Positions 24,119-33,762 of a stretch of 64,000 bases of DNA are shown one piece after another. The translations under genes were made by a program, and so were the position numbers. Each line of letters begins with the position of its first letter. Position 1 is the stretch's first letter. The notes beneath the pieces were generated by a model that saw nothing but the letters and a program-made list of their open reading frames with translations, was not told where the DNA came from and ran no database searches. Source of the stretch: Planctomycetaceae bacterium (lineage in GTDB: Bacteria; Planctomycetota; Planctomycetia; Planctomycetales; Planctomycetaceae); the NCBI GenBank assembly GCA_947476295.1, contig CANJQC010000010.1:1-64000 (forward strand), read 5' to 3'.

Positions 24119-25045
24119 TCAACAAGGCCAGTCGGAGATGCCCCATTGCGGGCAATCGATTTCATCTTCGTAGTACGAGATCTGGATTCTTCGATCTCCT
24201 TTGTCACCCGATGGTCCGACACCGATTTCGATACAGGGTTTTGGCTTCAATACAAATTTTGCATTTGAAGTGTCGTTGGCTGCTGCCCGGATGAGCGGAA
24301 AAATTCGATCGCTGATCTCGCGAGCTGCTGCCCTTCGTCCTTCCTTAGATTCACCTAACCGATGACTCGCTTCAGGGTGAAATAGCAAATCGAAGAATCC
24401 ATATTGAGAACTCTTCTTGTTGCTTTTGACATACTGGTCGTAATGAGCAATCGGCCTCTCCAATCGCTTTCGAAACCACTCCTCCTTAAGTGCGGGATCG
24501 TCATCCACAAAAAGGGCCACTTCCGAATCACGTCCCTTCATATACCGCTGAACGTTCTCGGCCAGCAATGGTTGCCATTTTCGATAATAAGATGTGTCGA
24601 ATTCATTCAGATCGTCATCAGTATCGAAGGCCGCCTTGAACTCTCGGTAGCTATCCCAGCCCCTGAGATTCAGGCGAATCCAGTCGAGGATGCTTTTGTT
24701 ACGTCGGCGACGATATAAGACATCAAATCCCTTTAAGAGATCTTCCATGTCGAGGGTCACAAGAGCAACTCGCGCGGCATCCCAGAGAATCGGACGGCAA
24801 TTGTAGAAGAACTGCGAAATCCCACCGTTCACAACTTGACCGTCAACTGCACAGACAGCGTACAGCAATCGCTGCGTCTCATTAAGATCGCGAAATGTGC
24901 GCTCCAACGGAGATGTCGTGTCGTAATAGTCCGATAGAAATTCACTCGAGAATGGGGAGCCGGGATAACGTTTTCGCGTTTCATGCTCCCTCGGCATCAT
25001 CAGTCGCTCATATTCAAACCGTCGGAGGATGACCCGGTAATCCAT
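24119..25045 (-). CDS. DUF4375 (DMP19-like) domain protein
   Basis: 308 residues, no signal peptide. The central segment (TQRLLYAVCAVDGQVVNGG, then ISQFFYNCRP) is the hallmark of DUF4375/DMP19-like proteins, which have an N(G)GxxQFFxN motif; the following helices (WDAARVALVTLDMEDLLKGF) fit as well. The C-terminal 130 residues are charged and unassigned. Family function is unknown, although members often occur with immunity-type or stress-response proteins. Downstream, 23965-24118 continues as an open frame in another phase (ending ADAFMKQQY) that may be a remnant. The nearest terminator is at 23938-23962. Confidence 0.75.
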   Translation of the reverse strand: MDYRVILRRFEYERLMMPREHETRKRYPGSPFSSEFLSDYYDTTSPLERTFRDLNETQRLLYAVCAVDGQVVNGGISQFFYNCRPILWDAARVALVTLDMEDLLKGFDVLYRRRRNKSILDWIRLNLRGWDSYREFKAAFDTDDDLNEFDTSYYRKWQPLLAENVQRYMKGRDSEVALFVDDDPALKEEWFRKRLERPIAHYDQYVKSNKKSSQYGFFDLLFHPEASHRLGESKEGRRAAAREISDRIFPLIRAAANDTSNAKFVLKPKPCIEIGVGPSGDKGDRRIQISYYEDEIDCPQWGISDWPC

Positions 25046-25276
25046 AGCGCTGACTCGCTCAGAAGCGTTTGAGAGACGGGAATTGAGTGGCCATTATTCA
25101 CGACGGATCGATTCTGGACAACTGAAGGTGAACGCTGAGGTGAACGAACGCTGGACCTTTTACTGGACATGCCACGGATTTGCGAACGGGATGTCCGTGC
25201 TCTCGAGACTGCGGGCGTCTCGTCCGCGCTTCGCCTCCCGTGATCCAATTAATCAAAGCTGACAAAGCACAAGGAG

Positions 25277-25305
25277 TTGTCCTCGGGGGGCGCTGGTAGT
25301 AGAAT
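25277..25305 (+). promoter_or_regulatory. Candidate sigma70-type promoter, possibly giving a leaderless mRNA
   Basis: TTGTCC (25277-25282) and TAGAAT (25300-25305) are separated by exactly 17 bases. The start codon of the DUF1501 gene is 6 bases after the -10 box, about where transcription would begin, and there is no ribosome site in between. This is a pattern match only. Confidence 0.35.
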
Positions 25306-25311
25306 TTCGGG

Positions 25312-26700
25312 ATGCAGCAATCAGGTCAATCTTCACCGAATCAAAGAGGCATTGGTCGCCGTGAATGGCTGCAGGTTGGCTGCTCGACGTTCGCCGGGAT
25401 CAGCTTGCCTGCGGCGTTGGTCGCGGGAGATTCCGATGCGGCTTCATCGACGCGCGCAAAATCGGTTGTGCTGATTTACCTGACCGGCGGAGCAAGCCAC
25501 CACGACACTTTTGACATGAAGCTCTCAGCTGCTGCGGAGATTCGAGGGCCGTTCCAGGCGATTGATACCGTCGTACCGGGATTTCAGGTCTGTGAGCTGC
25601 TGCCGAAAATGGCCAGTTGTGCTCATCGTTACGCCGTCGTGCGTTCCATGTCGCATGAAGAAACCAGCCATCCTCAGGCCACGCATCGAGTGCTCACCGG
25701 TGCGTTATTTCCACCCGAACGCAATGCCACACCCGTGGCGTCACGGTCTGATTTTCCCTGTTACGGGGCAGCGCTGCAGTATCTGCGTCCGCGGTCTGAT
25801 GGAATTCCGTCGGGCGTGACGCTCCCGAATCCCCTGTTCGATCCACCAACGATGTGGCCGGGACAGAACGCCGGCTGCCTAGGGGCTCGCTTCGATCCCT
25901 GGCAGTTGCAGCAGGATCCGAAACAGCCGCTGCAGGGTGACCCGACGTTAACACTGCCGTCGGGCTTCACGGTCGATCGAGTCACATCGCGGCGATCACT
26001 GCTGTCACAGGTCAATGCCACATTGGACCGCATCGGGCGAATAGCCACGCAGGAAGAGTTTTCCGACAGGCAGCAATTTGCGCTGGATCTGCTGACATCG
26101 AGTCAGATGGGTCGAGCATTTGACCTTGAACGAGAACCCGCGTCGGTGCGAGATCGATATGGTCGTCACACCTTCGGTCAGTCGTTGCTGCTGGCACGGC
26201 GGCTGGTTGAAATCGGCGTGCCTGTCCTGCAGGTGAACCTGGGAAATGTGCAGCATTGGGATACTCATGTGGCCAATTTCGAGCGACTGAAGAACACGCT
26301 GCTGCCACCCTTCGATATGAGCGTTTCAGCGTTCTTGGAAGACCTGCACCAATCCGGGCGGCTGAGTGAAACGCTGGTGATTGTCGCTGGCGAATTTGGT
26401 CGGACGCCCAAAATCTCCACGATGCCAGGCCAGACACTTGCTGGTCGTGACCACTGGTCGAGCGTCTTCAGTGCTCTCTTTGCTGGCGCGGGAGTGATAC
26501 CGGGACGAGTACTGGGGCGTTCAGACGACGTCGGAGCGTATTCGCTCACACAGACATTTTCGCTGTACGATCTGGGAGCCACGGTTTACGAAGCGCTTGG
26601 CGTCCCTTTGGATAGCCAGCTGCACGATCAGTTCGGCCGCCCCCTGCAACTCAATCACGGCACACCAATGATGCCGCTGTATTGCACCGCCGAGTTGTAG
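25312..26700 (+). CDS. DUF1501 protein, Tat-type signal (first of two)
   Basis: 462 residues. The N-terminus has a twin-arginine-like export signal (GRREWLQVGCSTFAGISLPA). The body carries the DUF1501 landmarks: VVLIYLTGGASHHDTFDMK, RYAVVRSMSHEETSHPQATH, VLQVNLGNVQHWDTH, LVIVAGEFGRTPKI and GRDHWSSVFSALFAGAGVI. DUF1501 proteins are related to the alkaline-phosphatase/sulfatase fold and in planctomycetes are usually paired with DUF1549/DUF1553 cytochrome-like proteins. No partner is present here. The substrate is unknown; an exported phosphatase- or sulfatase-like role is inferred. Confidence 0.9.
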   Translation: MQQSGQSSPNQRGIGRREWLQVGCSTFAGISLPAALVAGDSDAASSTRAKSVVLIYLTGGASHHDTFDMKLSAAAEIRGPFQAIDTVVPGFQVCELLPKMASCAHRYAVVRSMSHEETSHPQATHRVLTGALFPPERNATPVASRSDFPCYGAALQYLRPRSDGIPSGVTLPNPLFDPPTMWPGQNAGCLGARFDPWQLQQDPKQPLQGDPTLTLPSGFTVDRVTSRRSLLSQVNATLDRIGRIATQEEFSDRQQFALDLLTSSQMGRAFDLEREPASVRDRYGRHTFGQSLLLARRLVEIGVPVLQVNLGNVQHWDTHVANFERLKNTLLPPFDMSVSAFLEDLHQSGRLSETLVIVAGEFGRTPKISTMPGQTLAGRDHWSSVFSALFAGAGVIPGRVLGRSDDVGAYSLTQTFSLYDLGATVYEALGVPLDSQLHDQFGRPLQLNHGTPMMPLYCTAEL

Positions 26701-26829
26701 AGCATTGTTACTTCCACTGCGCTGGTACACCGCTGCAGATGTATCGATAACCGGATGCCGGGTACTTGTGCAGCTTCTTCATTTTGGATGGCCCCAATGT
26801 TGTTGATGTTGTCTAGGCGTGATAGGCCA

Positions 26830-27990
26830 TTACGTCAGTTGAGCTGCGATTCGATCCATTTGTGCGACGGCATCTCGCTCACCAAGCGCCAGCAGTTCAG
26901 AAATGTAATCCCGCTGAAACATGACTGTACTAATAAAGTCCTGATCGCTGGTTTCGCGCGATCCGAAGCGACGCATGAAATAGCGAAACGTGCGTGGCAG
27001 CTTTCTTTCGTGTGCGTTGGCCATCTTGCCGATGTCCTGCGAAGGTCTCACGACTGCGGTTCCTATTTCCCGCAGCCCCAGTCGATGCTCGGCGGGAATT
27101 CTTTGCAGCAGCGCGTTGATTCGATTCATCTGCAGCACATCTTGATCTAGCTGATCCAGAAACACGGCGTTGTACAATGCACCCAGCACGACTGCCGGTG
27201 AGGGAGGATGATCGCTTTTGCGCTGCACCGGAGTGTCTTTGGGAAAATCGTAGTGCGTCGAAATGACGAGCAGTCTATCCGGGTTCAGATGCACGGCAGG
27301 AGCCAGTGGCGCGACCAGACGGATACCTCCGTCACCGTACCATGCGTCGCCAAGCTGCACAGGCGGGAAAAGCAGCGGCAGGGCGGCGGAAGCCATCGTA
27401 TGATCGACTGTCAGCTCAGTGGTGACAGATTTGCGCAGAGGTCGCTCCCAATGGGTAATGGCTCGACCTTCCACAAACGTCACCGATTCACCGGTGGCGT
27501 AGTTCAGGGCCGTCAGCGCCACGGCTTGCAGTCGACCGGCAACCAGATTCTGAGCGATCCCATGCAGCTTCCCATCAGGGGCATTCAAGGAACGTTTCAG
27601 GAAGCGACGCAGCGGCTCGGTATCCACCATCCCCGTCACGCGCGGAACTCCTGGTGGCACACCGACTGTTAACCTCATGCCGACTCGTGCCACCTGCCAG
27701 AGGAGCTGCGCCGGGCGAACTTCAAACACATCGGAAAAACTCAAATGTTCCCAGAGTCGCGACAGGTCCTCCACTTTCTGTCGAAACGTTCCGGTGTGAT
27801 TCGCCAGAAACGAAACATTGAGGCCGCCGGCGGATACACCTGTCCAAATGGGAGTTGCCAGATCTGGGAACTCCGCAGCGATTCCTCGCAGGACTCCTGC
27901 CTGATAGGCTGCTCGGGCACCTCCGCCACCAAGTGCCACGGCAAGTTTCGGAAAGTCGCCATGTTTTCCTCGAGAGTTCTGAATGGGCAT
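26830..27990 (-). CDS. Patatin-like phospholipase
   Basis: 386 residues. The oxyanion-hole loop GGGGARAAYQAGVL (from residue 21), the nucleophile elbow GVSAGG (Ser53) and the catalytic Asp220 in WYGDGGIRL are all intact, so this should be an active Ser-Asp dyad lipid acyl hydrolase. Length is typical for bacterial patatin-like proteins without a transport domain. There is no signal peptide, so it is probably cytoplasmic or peripheral to the membrane. It lies upstream of nothing on its strand; the next gene on the minus strand, a symporter, ends 122 bases before its start. Confidence 0.92.
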   Translation of the reverse strand: MPIQNSRGKHGDFPKLAVALGGGGARAAYQAGVLRGIAAEFPDLATPIWTGVSAGGLNVSFLANHTGTFRQKVEDLSRLWEHLSFSDVFEVRPAQLLWQVARVGMRLTVGVPPGVPRVTGMVDTEPLRRFLKRSLNAPDGKLHGIAQNLVAGRLQAVALTALNYATGESVTFVEGRAITHWERPLRKSVTTELTVDHTMASAALPLLFPPVQLGDAWYGDGGIRLVAPLAPAVHLNPDRLLVISTHYDFPKDTPVQRKSDHPPSPAVVLGALYNAVFLDQLDQDVLQMNRINALLQRIPAEHRLGLREIGTAVVRPSQDIGKMANAHERKLPRTFRYFMRRFGSRETSDQDFISTVMFQRDYISELLALGERDAVAQMDRIAAQLT

Positions 27991-28112
27991 GGACAGTCAA
28001 CCAACTTTCCTCGGGTGTAAAAAAACAGCCGGAACCAAGGTGCCGTTGTGTTTGACTGTGAGGCTGCGCTGCAATTGCGATTCGAGTTCAAAGATCGACT
28101 TACGGCACTCTT

Positions 28113-29708
28113 TCACTGACTGCTGGCCGCGTTTACCGACTGCTTTCGGCCGAACAGCAGACCAAGGATCGCACCGGCAACGAAGATCACGAGCGTCCCG
28201 GCGATCGGAATGAACAGTTTGTGAAATGGGCTCGCGATTCCGAAAGCCTTACCAAGGCCGGGAATGTTTATCTTAACCGCAGCCACATCTTTTGGCTGAC
28301 CGAGGAATTCGTTGACCGAACCCCAGACTTCGGGCAGTGTAATTGTCATCCACAGAGTGACCACAACACCAAGGATTACACTCAGTCCTGCGTGGAGGCT
28401 TGTGGTTCGCGGGCAGAGTACTCCCAGCAGAAACAACCCAAGAATACCGCCGCTGGCGATGCCGCCCCACGTGAACCATGTGTCCAGAACGCCCGGCAGT
28501 TTCGCTGACAGCAATGCAAATACAATACTCAATACGCCAAACACCAGCGTCGACAGATGCAGAATCAGCATGGATCTTCGTTCGGTACATTTTGGATCCA
28601 GATAACGCTGATAGACGTCCTTCAGGAACAAAGTGGCCATACAGTTGAGATTGGAGTCCATCGCGGCCGAAGCGATTGCCGCGATCACAATGCCTCTGAG
28701 TCCAACGGGCAGCACGTTGTTGATGAAATACTGGAACACCTTCTTTTGCGGGAACGGGTTTGCCGCATTGTCTGGATCGGCCAGCGGCAGCCAGTCCGGG
28801 TGAGCCTGAACATAGGCATAAAGAGCTGTGCCGATGAAGAAGAACAGAGCCGCCATTGGCATATACAAAAGAATGCCGTACCAAACGCTGCGGGCCGCAT
28901 CGCCGTTAGTCTTTGCCGTGATATATCGCTGAATATAGCTCTGGTCGATGGCAAAGTTGCGGACATGTTCGTTCAGCCCCTGCAGCAGTACGACCCAGAA
29001 TGATGCAACAAACAGATTGAACTGAAAAGATCCCAAACTGAATTTTCCAGCGGGTCCCTGATCAGCAACGCCTTTTCCGACCGCGATGATTTCGGGGACG
29101 CCGCCCGGAATACCGGTAACCACAAAGTAAAGACACGCGATGACACCGATGATCAGGACAACGCTTTGTATCACCCCCGCCCAGATGACACCTTCGGTTC
29201 CACCCAGCATCGGGTAGATCATGATCATCACACCCAGGAAAATGATCATGGAGTTCGTTTCCCAGCCGAACAGTGGAGCGACCACGGTTCCCAGCAGCTG
29301 AGTAATCATCCCCAATCGGACCACCTGCAGAAGAACAAAGCAGACAACTCCGTAGGTTCGCGCCCAAGGCCCAAATCGGTGCTCCAGATGCTGATAGGCC
29401 GAGACTTCACCGGATCGGCGGTAAAAGGGAATGAAAAAAAGCATGGCCGCGATGGCCCCCAGCGGCGCGGCAAAACTGGATACCAGCAAATTCCAGTTTC
29501 CCATGTAGGCTGCTGCCGGGTTACCCAGGAAGCTGAGAGTACTGACATAGGAACCAAAAATCGAAAGCCCGAGTGCCCAGCCGGGAATCGACTGGCCGGC
29601 CGACATAAAATCCTCTGAGTTGCGACTGGAAAACACAAACCAGCAGCCGAACGCTACGATGGCAATCAGGTACCCCAGAACGATCAACTGATCCAGATTC
29701 ATTTGCAT
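28113..29708 (-). CDS. Sodium:solute symporter (SSS family)
   Basis: 531 residues with about 13 hydrophobic segments. SSS family features: DFMSAGQSIPGWALGLSIFG near the N-terminus, AYQHLEHRFGPWARTYGV, and the IAAIASAAMDSNLNCMATLF segment that in LeuT-fold symporters contributes sodium ligands. The family moves sugars, amino acids, sialic acid or similar solutes with sodium. The closest-looking relatives are the planctomycete sodium/solute symporters near carbohydrate or sulfatase genes, but no catabolic genes lie beside this one, so the substrate is open. Confidence 0.92.
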   Translation of the reverse strand: MQMNLDQLIVLGYLIAIVAFGCWFVFSSRNSEDFMSAGQSIPGWALGLSIFGSYVSTLSFLGNPAAAYMGNWNLLVSSFAAPLGAIAAMLFFIPFYRRSGEVSAYQHLEHRFGPWARTYGVVCFVLLQVVRLGMITQLLGTVVAPLFGWETNSMIIFLGVMIMIYPMLGGTEGVIWAGVIQSVVLIIGVIACLYFVVTGIPGGVPEIIAVGKGVADQGPAGKFSLGSFQFNLFVASFWVVLLQGLNEHVRNFAIDQSYIQRYITAKTNGDAARSVWYGILLYMPMAALFFFIGTALYAYVQAHPDWLPLADPDNAANPFPQKKVFQYFINNVLPVGLRGIVIAAIASAAMDSNLNCMATLFLKDVYQRYLDPKCTERRSMLILHLSTLVFGVLSIVFALLSAKLPGVLDTWFTWGGIASGGILGLFLLGVLCPRTTSLHAGLSVILGVVVTLWMTITLPEVWGSVNEFLGQPKDVAAVKINIPGLGKAFGIASPFHKLFIPIAGTLVIFVAGAILGLLFGRKQSVNAASSQ

Positions 29709-29886
29709 AACACGTTACACTCCGCAGTCTAGGTTCATTCTTGTGCGGGCACATTGTTACCGGTTTCCCCTGTCCTATGCCGAGCAGGGAGTCCGCGAAA
29801 AACCAAGAAATCCGAAAATTTCCAGATCACTGCCGTAGAACGGACAAAAACGTCCCGGCTGGTAAGGATCAGGAGACACCGGTTAC

Positions 29887-31854
29887 TTAAGGTGCAGTCC
29901 GTTTCACTGGGCGCAAGTCAAACGATTCCGGGATGAATAAATAGAGGTGATGCTCTGGAAATGCTCTTGCGAGTTCTTCGACGATGGCTGCGTCTTCAGG
30001 CAGGCGGCACACGATGATGTCGCCGGACAAGTCTGGCGGATTAATGATATAGCTGAGTTGCGGATTTGAGCCACGTTCATCGACAAGCACCAAGCCAGGA
30101 TGCCGAACTTGCTCAGACGTTGTCAGGCGTCGAAAGTACTCAAATCGGACACGAGAAAACGCCTGTTCGCGAAATGCCGTGGTGACTCGTGACGGTCCCC
30201 ACAAAGTGTCAGCGTCAACCCAGTTCGGGAGCAGCGAGGCAAGGATCAGCGACGTCAACCAGAGCGATGACAATCCGGTGCCCAGTCGCGATTGAAGCGT
30301 CCTGCAGGCAACGCGCAGTCCGAATGTTGCCAGCATGATCAGCAAGGGTGCGGTTTCGAAAACGTAGTGCCAGTGCATAATGCCATCGTACCAATATGGG
30401 ATATGGACGGCATGCAGCGTCAGCACGGAACACAACAGCAACAGCGGGCGACGATCTTTGAAGTCGAGGCATGTGGCCAATGCCGCGATGATGCAGAACG
30501 TGAGAGCGGCAAGTCCGAGCGTCCATCGCAGGCTATAGATGGTGCGGTCGGAAACGTTGGATTGTGCTTTTGCGATCGTCAGATTCTCTGCCCATTTGTC
30601 ATACGCTTGCAACACTTTGGATTCAGGCAGTGCCGGATCGATGTTGGCATTGTCAAAACCGTAACGATGGCGAGGCGTCCAAGTGTCGGTGTAGAGCTGG
30701 TAGGCCGACTTCAACCAGCTGCCGGTAATCGCATGATTCATGAATCCCAGTACTCCGAATCCCAGCAGCAGCGGGATTCCGATTCCGGCGAGGACTCGAA
30801 CGGGTGCCCACGGAATTGTCGCCGTTTCTGATTGACCTTTGAATTGCTGCCGGATCATAGACGTCAGCAGCCAGATTCCGAACGGCAGAGCAAAGCCTGC
30901 TGCCGTCATCGGTCGACTCAACATCGCCAGCGACAACGCAATTCCGGCCACCAAAATGTCGCGGATACGATGCTGATCCATAAATCGCAGGAACGCCCAA
31001 AGAAACACGGCAAGAACCATCATCGTCGGGTGGTGCGCAAGCAACAGATTGCTGAAAGATGCTAGTCCTGGGCTCACGGCAATCAAAACTCCTCCCACAA
31101 CCGCCCACCGGAATTCCATCAGGCGACAAAGGCAGCGATGAAAGAATACGCAGGCGATTGCACCAGCCAGCCAATGCCCAAAGTATGGATGTCCCATCGC
31201 AACGAACGGTGCCATCCAGAAACCGGTCCACGGAAAATAGCGACTCGCGGTCGTCGGGCGATTCAGCACATGCACCTGATGAAACAGGTCTGGATGCACA
31301 GTCATCGCAGGCCAGGACAAACGTCCGGCCAAAAATGTTTTGGCCTGCAGCAGATAACTGAATTCATCGTGATACGCTGGCGGCAATTTGTGGAATCGCA
31401 CGCTTGCGACGATATTCGTCTGTCCGGGGATCGAAGTCAGTGACACTGTTCGAAAACCAATCGAAGCGCTGCTGACCAGAGACAAGCAAAACAATGCGAT
31501 GGCTGCGGCAGTTTGCACGCGCCAAGAGGCACGTCTAGTGTCCGGACTCAGCTGGACCGAGCGTCCTGCCGCCGAATTGAAATGCAAAACTTTAGTCACT
31601 GCCAGGATCAATGGGAGACCCAACAACACGATCACCGGCAGTGACCAGTCCGCATCCATTTTGTAAAACCAGCCAAACATTCCCGCTGACGATTTTGCCG
31701 CATCGATCAAACGCGGAATTTCATACCACAATGCGACAGTCGTTGTGATCAGCCACGCAACACAGACAAATGCCACACGAACTCGGTCAGCAACAGTTGT
31801 GTTCCTGGCAACTGAAGCTTGCAGTTGTCGCGTGGTCGTCGAAAAATGTGCCAA
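29887..31854 (-). CDS. GT-C membrane glycosyltransferase (ArnT/PMT, family 39-like)
   Basis: 655 residues with about 11-12 membrane segments. The first large external loop contains YHDEFSYLLQAKTFLAGRLS (D163-E164), the acidic motif typical of polyprenyl-phosphate-sugar-dependent GT-C enzymes. ASRYFPWTGFWMAPFVAMGH, LLAHHPTMMVLAVFLWAFL and the late YWYDGIMHWHYVFETAPLL segment also fit this group. The C-terminus is a soluble periplasmic domain. It probably transfers a sugar from a lipid carrier onto a surface glycan or protein; the acceptor is unknown. Divergent from the PDZ-protein gene 198 bases away. Confidence 0.8.
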   Translation of the reverse strand: MAHFSTTTRQLQASVARNTTVADRVRVAFVCVAWLITTTVALWYEIPRLIDAAKSSAGMFGWFYKMDADWSLPVIVLLGLPLILAVTKVLHFNSAAGRSVQLSPDTRRASWRVQTAAAIALFCLSLVSSASIGFRTVSLTSIPGQTNIVASVRFHKLPPAYHDEFSYLLQAKTFLAGRLSWPAMTVHPDLFHQVHVLNRPTTASRYFPWTGFWMAPFVAMGHPYFGHWLAGAIACVFFHRCLCRLMEFRWAVVGGVLIAVSPGLASFSNLLLAHHPTMMVLAVFLWAFLRFMDQHRIRDILVAGIALSLAMLSRPMTAAGFALPFGIWLLTSMIRQQFKGQSETATIPWAPVRVLAGIGIPLLLGFGVLGFMNHAITGSWLKSAYQLYTDTWTPRHRYGFDNANIDPALPESKVLQAYDKWAENLTIAKAQSNVSDRTIYSLRWTLGLAALTFCIIAALATCLDFKDRRPLLLLCSVLTLHAVHIPYWYDGIMHWHYVFETAPLLIMLATFGLRVACRTLQSRLGTGLSSLWLTSLILASLLPNWVDADTLWGPSRVTTAFREQAFSRVRFEYFRRLTTSEQVRHPGLVLVDERGSNPQLSYIINPPDLSGDIIVCRLPEDAAIVEELARAFPEHHLYLFIPESFDLRPVKRTAP

Positions 31855-32052
31855 GGATGATTGATTCCGAAAGTGTTGACCGTCAGTATCCGGATTCGTG
31901 AGAATTCGGTGCCAGCCACGGCAACGAAGTGTAGTGCCTCTGCCACATTCTCGCGAATACCAGCCCGTCCGTCAGTAACTTTTTCAGATGGCCTTGCGAA
32001 ACCTGCGGCTGGCGGAAACAATGGACGGGACTCAGGAGCCAGGAATTGATTT

Positions 32053-33117
32053 ATGACTCGCCGACTATTCATCATATGCCTTATATCCATCTCTCGTCTG
32101 CCGTTTTCAGGTATGTCACTGGCCGATGAACGCGCCCAGACTGTTGAAACCAACAATCCGGCACCTGCTGATCCTGCATCAGTCCCAACCACACAGCAGG
32201 TGCATGACGCGATTGAACAGATGCGATCGCCGCAATTTTCCGTGCGGCAGAAGTCTTTGGAGACATTGCAGGCTGTGAACGCGGAACAGATTGAGTTGCT
32301 CAGTCAGGCCATTCAGAACAGTACCGAGAACGAAGTCGCTCAGCGTTGCTTGGAACTGCTTGAACGACGGTACGCGACCGACGATCGAGATTCCGCAGTC
32401 GTGCATCAGGCTTCGGAATCACTTGAAGCGGCTGCGAAATCTGATCGATGGTTCCTCGCTGAGTCTGCGCGGGATTCCCTGGAACGCCACTGGAAACGGC
32501 GCGTGGAAATCGCCATGCTGGAATTGCAGAAACTGGGAGCAGGAATGTCGCCGAATGACCCCGCAAAATTGTGGGAGAACAGCGACGAATATTCCGGTCC
32601 GTTCAATCGACAGGGGCCAACACGCGACGATCACCTGAAGATTTTTTTCGATGGGCACTGGAAAGCTGAGCTCAAGGGATTTGAATTGCTCAGGCGACTC
32701 ATACCACTCGTCAGTCATGATTTTATGACCGGTCAAAGCAGGGTTTCTGTGGTGCTGATTGATGGTCATAGTCAACAGCAGGAAGAGATCGCGGAACTCA
32801 AGGCAATTTTCGGCGATACCCGCGTTTCTGCACGAGGTGCCGTGTGTCTTGGAATTGCGCATCAGCCGCAGGACGCCAGTCGGAGCGGAGTGGAAGTCAG
32901 CGATGTGATGCCTGATTCATCAGCATCCAAAGCGGCGATCCAGCCTGAAGATGTATTGATGAAGTTTGATGGCAAGCCTCTGAAAGATTTCGATGAATTG
33001 ATTGAACTGCTCAAAGTATTCCGCCCCGGTGATGAAGTCACATTTCAAATTCGACGTCACAATGTACGCACGCCGTTTGATGTCAAAGTAAAACTCCAGG
33101 GATGGTATAAACGGTAA
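32053..33117 (+). CDS. Secreted protein with C-terminal PDZ domain
   Basis: 354 residues. The N-terminal signal peptide ends near residue 25 (SGMSLADERAQ). Residues 45-180 are helical with HEAT-like character (FSVRQKSLETLQAVNAEQIE, NEVAQRCLELLERRY). Residues about 265-350 form a PDZ domain (VCLGIAHQ, VSDVMPDSSASKAAIQPEDV, FDGKPLKDFDELIELL, GDEVTFQIRR). There is no protease domain, so it is probably a binding or scaffolding protein of the envelope. A ribosome site AGGA precedes the ATG. Its stop overlaps the start of the next gene (TAATG). Confidence 0.8.
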   Translation: MTRRLFIICLISISRLPFSGMSLADERAQTVETNNPAPADPASVPTTQQVHDAIEQMRSPQFSVRQKSLETLQAVNAEQIELLSQAIQNSTENEVAQRCLELLERRYATDDRDSAVVHQASESLEAAAKSDRWFLAESARDSLERHWKRRVEIAMLELQKLGAGMSPNDPAKLWENSDEYSGPFNRQGPTRDDHLKIFFDGHWKAELKGFELLRRLIPLVSHDFMTGQSRVSVVLIDGHSQQQEEIAELKAIFGDTRVSARGAVCLGIAHQPQDASRSGVEVSDVMPDSSASKAAIQPEDVLMKFDGKPLKDFDELIELLKVFRPGDEVTFQIRRHNVRTPFDVKVKLQGWYKR

Positions 33118-33689
33118 TGGAGTTTGTTATTTCCGCTCGAAGTCGTACTACAGTCGTCAAGCTGAATCGCATCGTTTCCGGTGGGCAGACTGGTGTCGAT
33201 CGCGCCGCGCTGGACGCTGCGTTAGCAGCAGGGATTGAAATCGGTGGCTGGTGTCCGCACGATCGACGTTCTGAAGACGGTACTATCCCGTCGTGTTATC
33301 CGCTGCGTGAGACGGCGTCGCGTTCTTACGCTGTACGGACGGAATGGAATGTACGAGATTCCGACGCTACGCTCATTCTGGTCCTCGATCACGTCTCCAG
33401 CGGCACGCGACTGACAGTCGATTCTGCAAAGGCGCAGGATCAGCCATTTCGAATTGAATACCTTACCGTGAATTCAAGGCCGGGGCTGCTGCCCGAAGAA
33501 TTGTCGCTGGAACAGCGTGTTGCAGAAGTCGCTGACTGGGTTCGCCGAGAGCAGATTCAGACGCTGAACGTCGCTGGCCCGCGGGGAAGTTCACGGAAAG
33601 ATGTTTATCAGAAAGCATTCGAATTCCTGTCGATGCTGTTTGCGGAGATTTCGGCACAGCGCATGGTGAAACGGGCGAAACAGAAGTAG
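33117..33689 (+). CDS. YpsA/SLOG-type 'putative molybdenum carrier' protein
   Basis: 190 residues. IVSGGQTGVDRAALDAAL, GWCPHDRRSEDGTIP, YAVRTEWNVRDSDATLIL and SSGTRLTVDSA match the cpYpsA family (annotated as putative molybdenum carrier), a member of the SLOG superfamily of Rossmann-like nucleotide-ligand proteins. The molybdenum role is a weak family annotation; a nucleotide-derived ligand is more likely from superfamily knowledge. The start overlaps the PDZ gene's stop, and two Nudix hydrolases follow on the same strand. Confidence 0.88.
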   Translation: MEFVISARSRTTVVKLNRIVSGGQTGVDRAALDAALAAGIEIGGWCPHDRRSEDGTIPSCYPLRETASRSYAVRTEWNVRDSDATLILVLDHVSSGTRLTVDSAKAQDQPFRIEYLTVNSRPGLLPEELSLEQRVAEVADWVRREQIQTLNVAGPRGSSRKDVYQKAFEFLSMLFAEISAQRMVKRAKQK

Positions 33690-33762
33690 CAGTGCCATGA
33701 AACGATCGGTCCTATGTGACTTAATCAGGACGTATGTAACTGACCAGACAGACCCTTAATAA

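Noticed and set aside
23965-24222. 85-codon minus-strand frame after the DUF4375 gene
   Set aside because: Overlaps the 3' end of the DUF4375 gene and has no recognisable family; at most a remnant.
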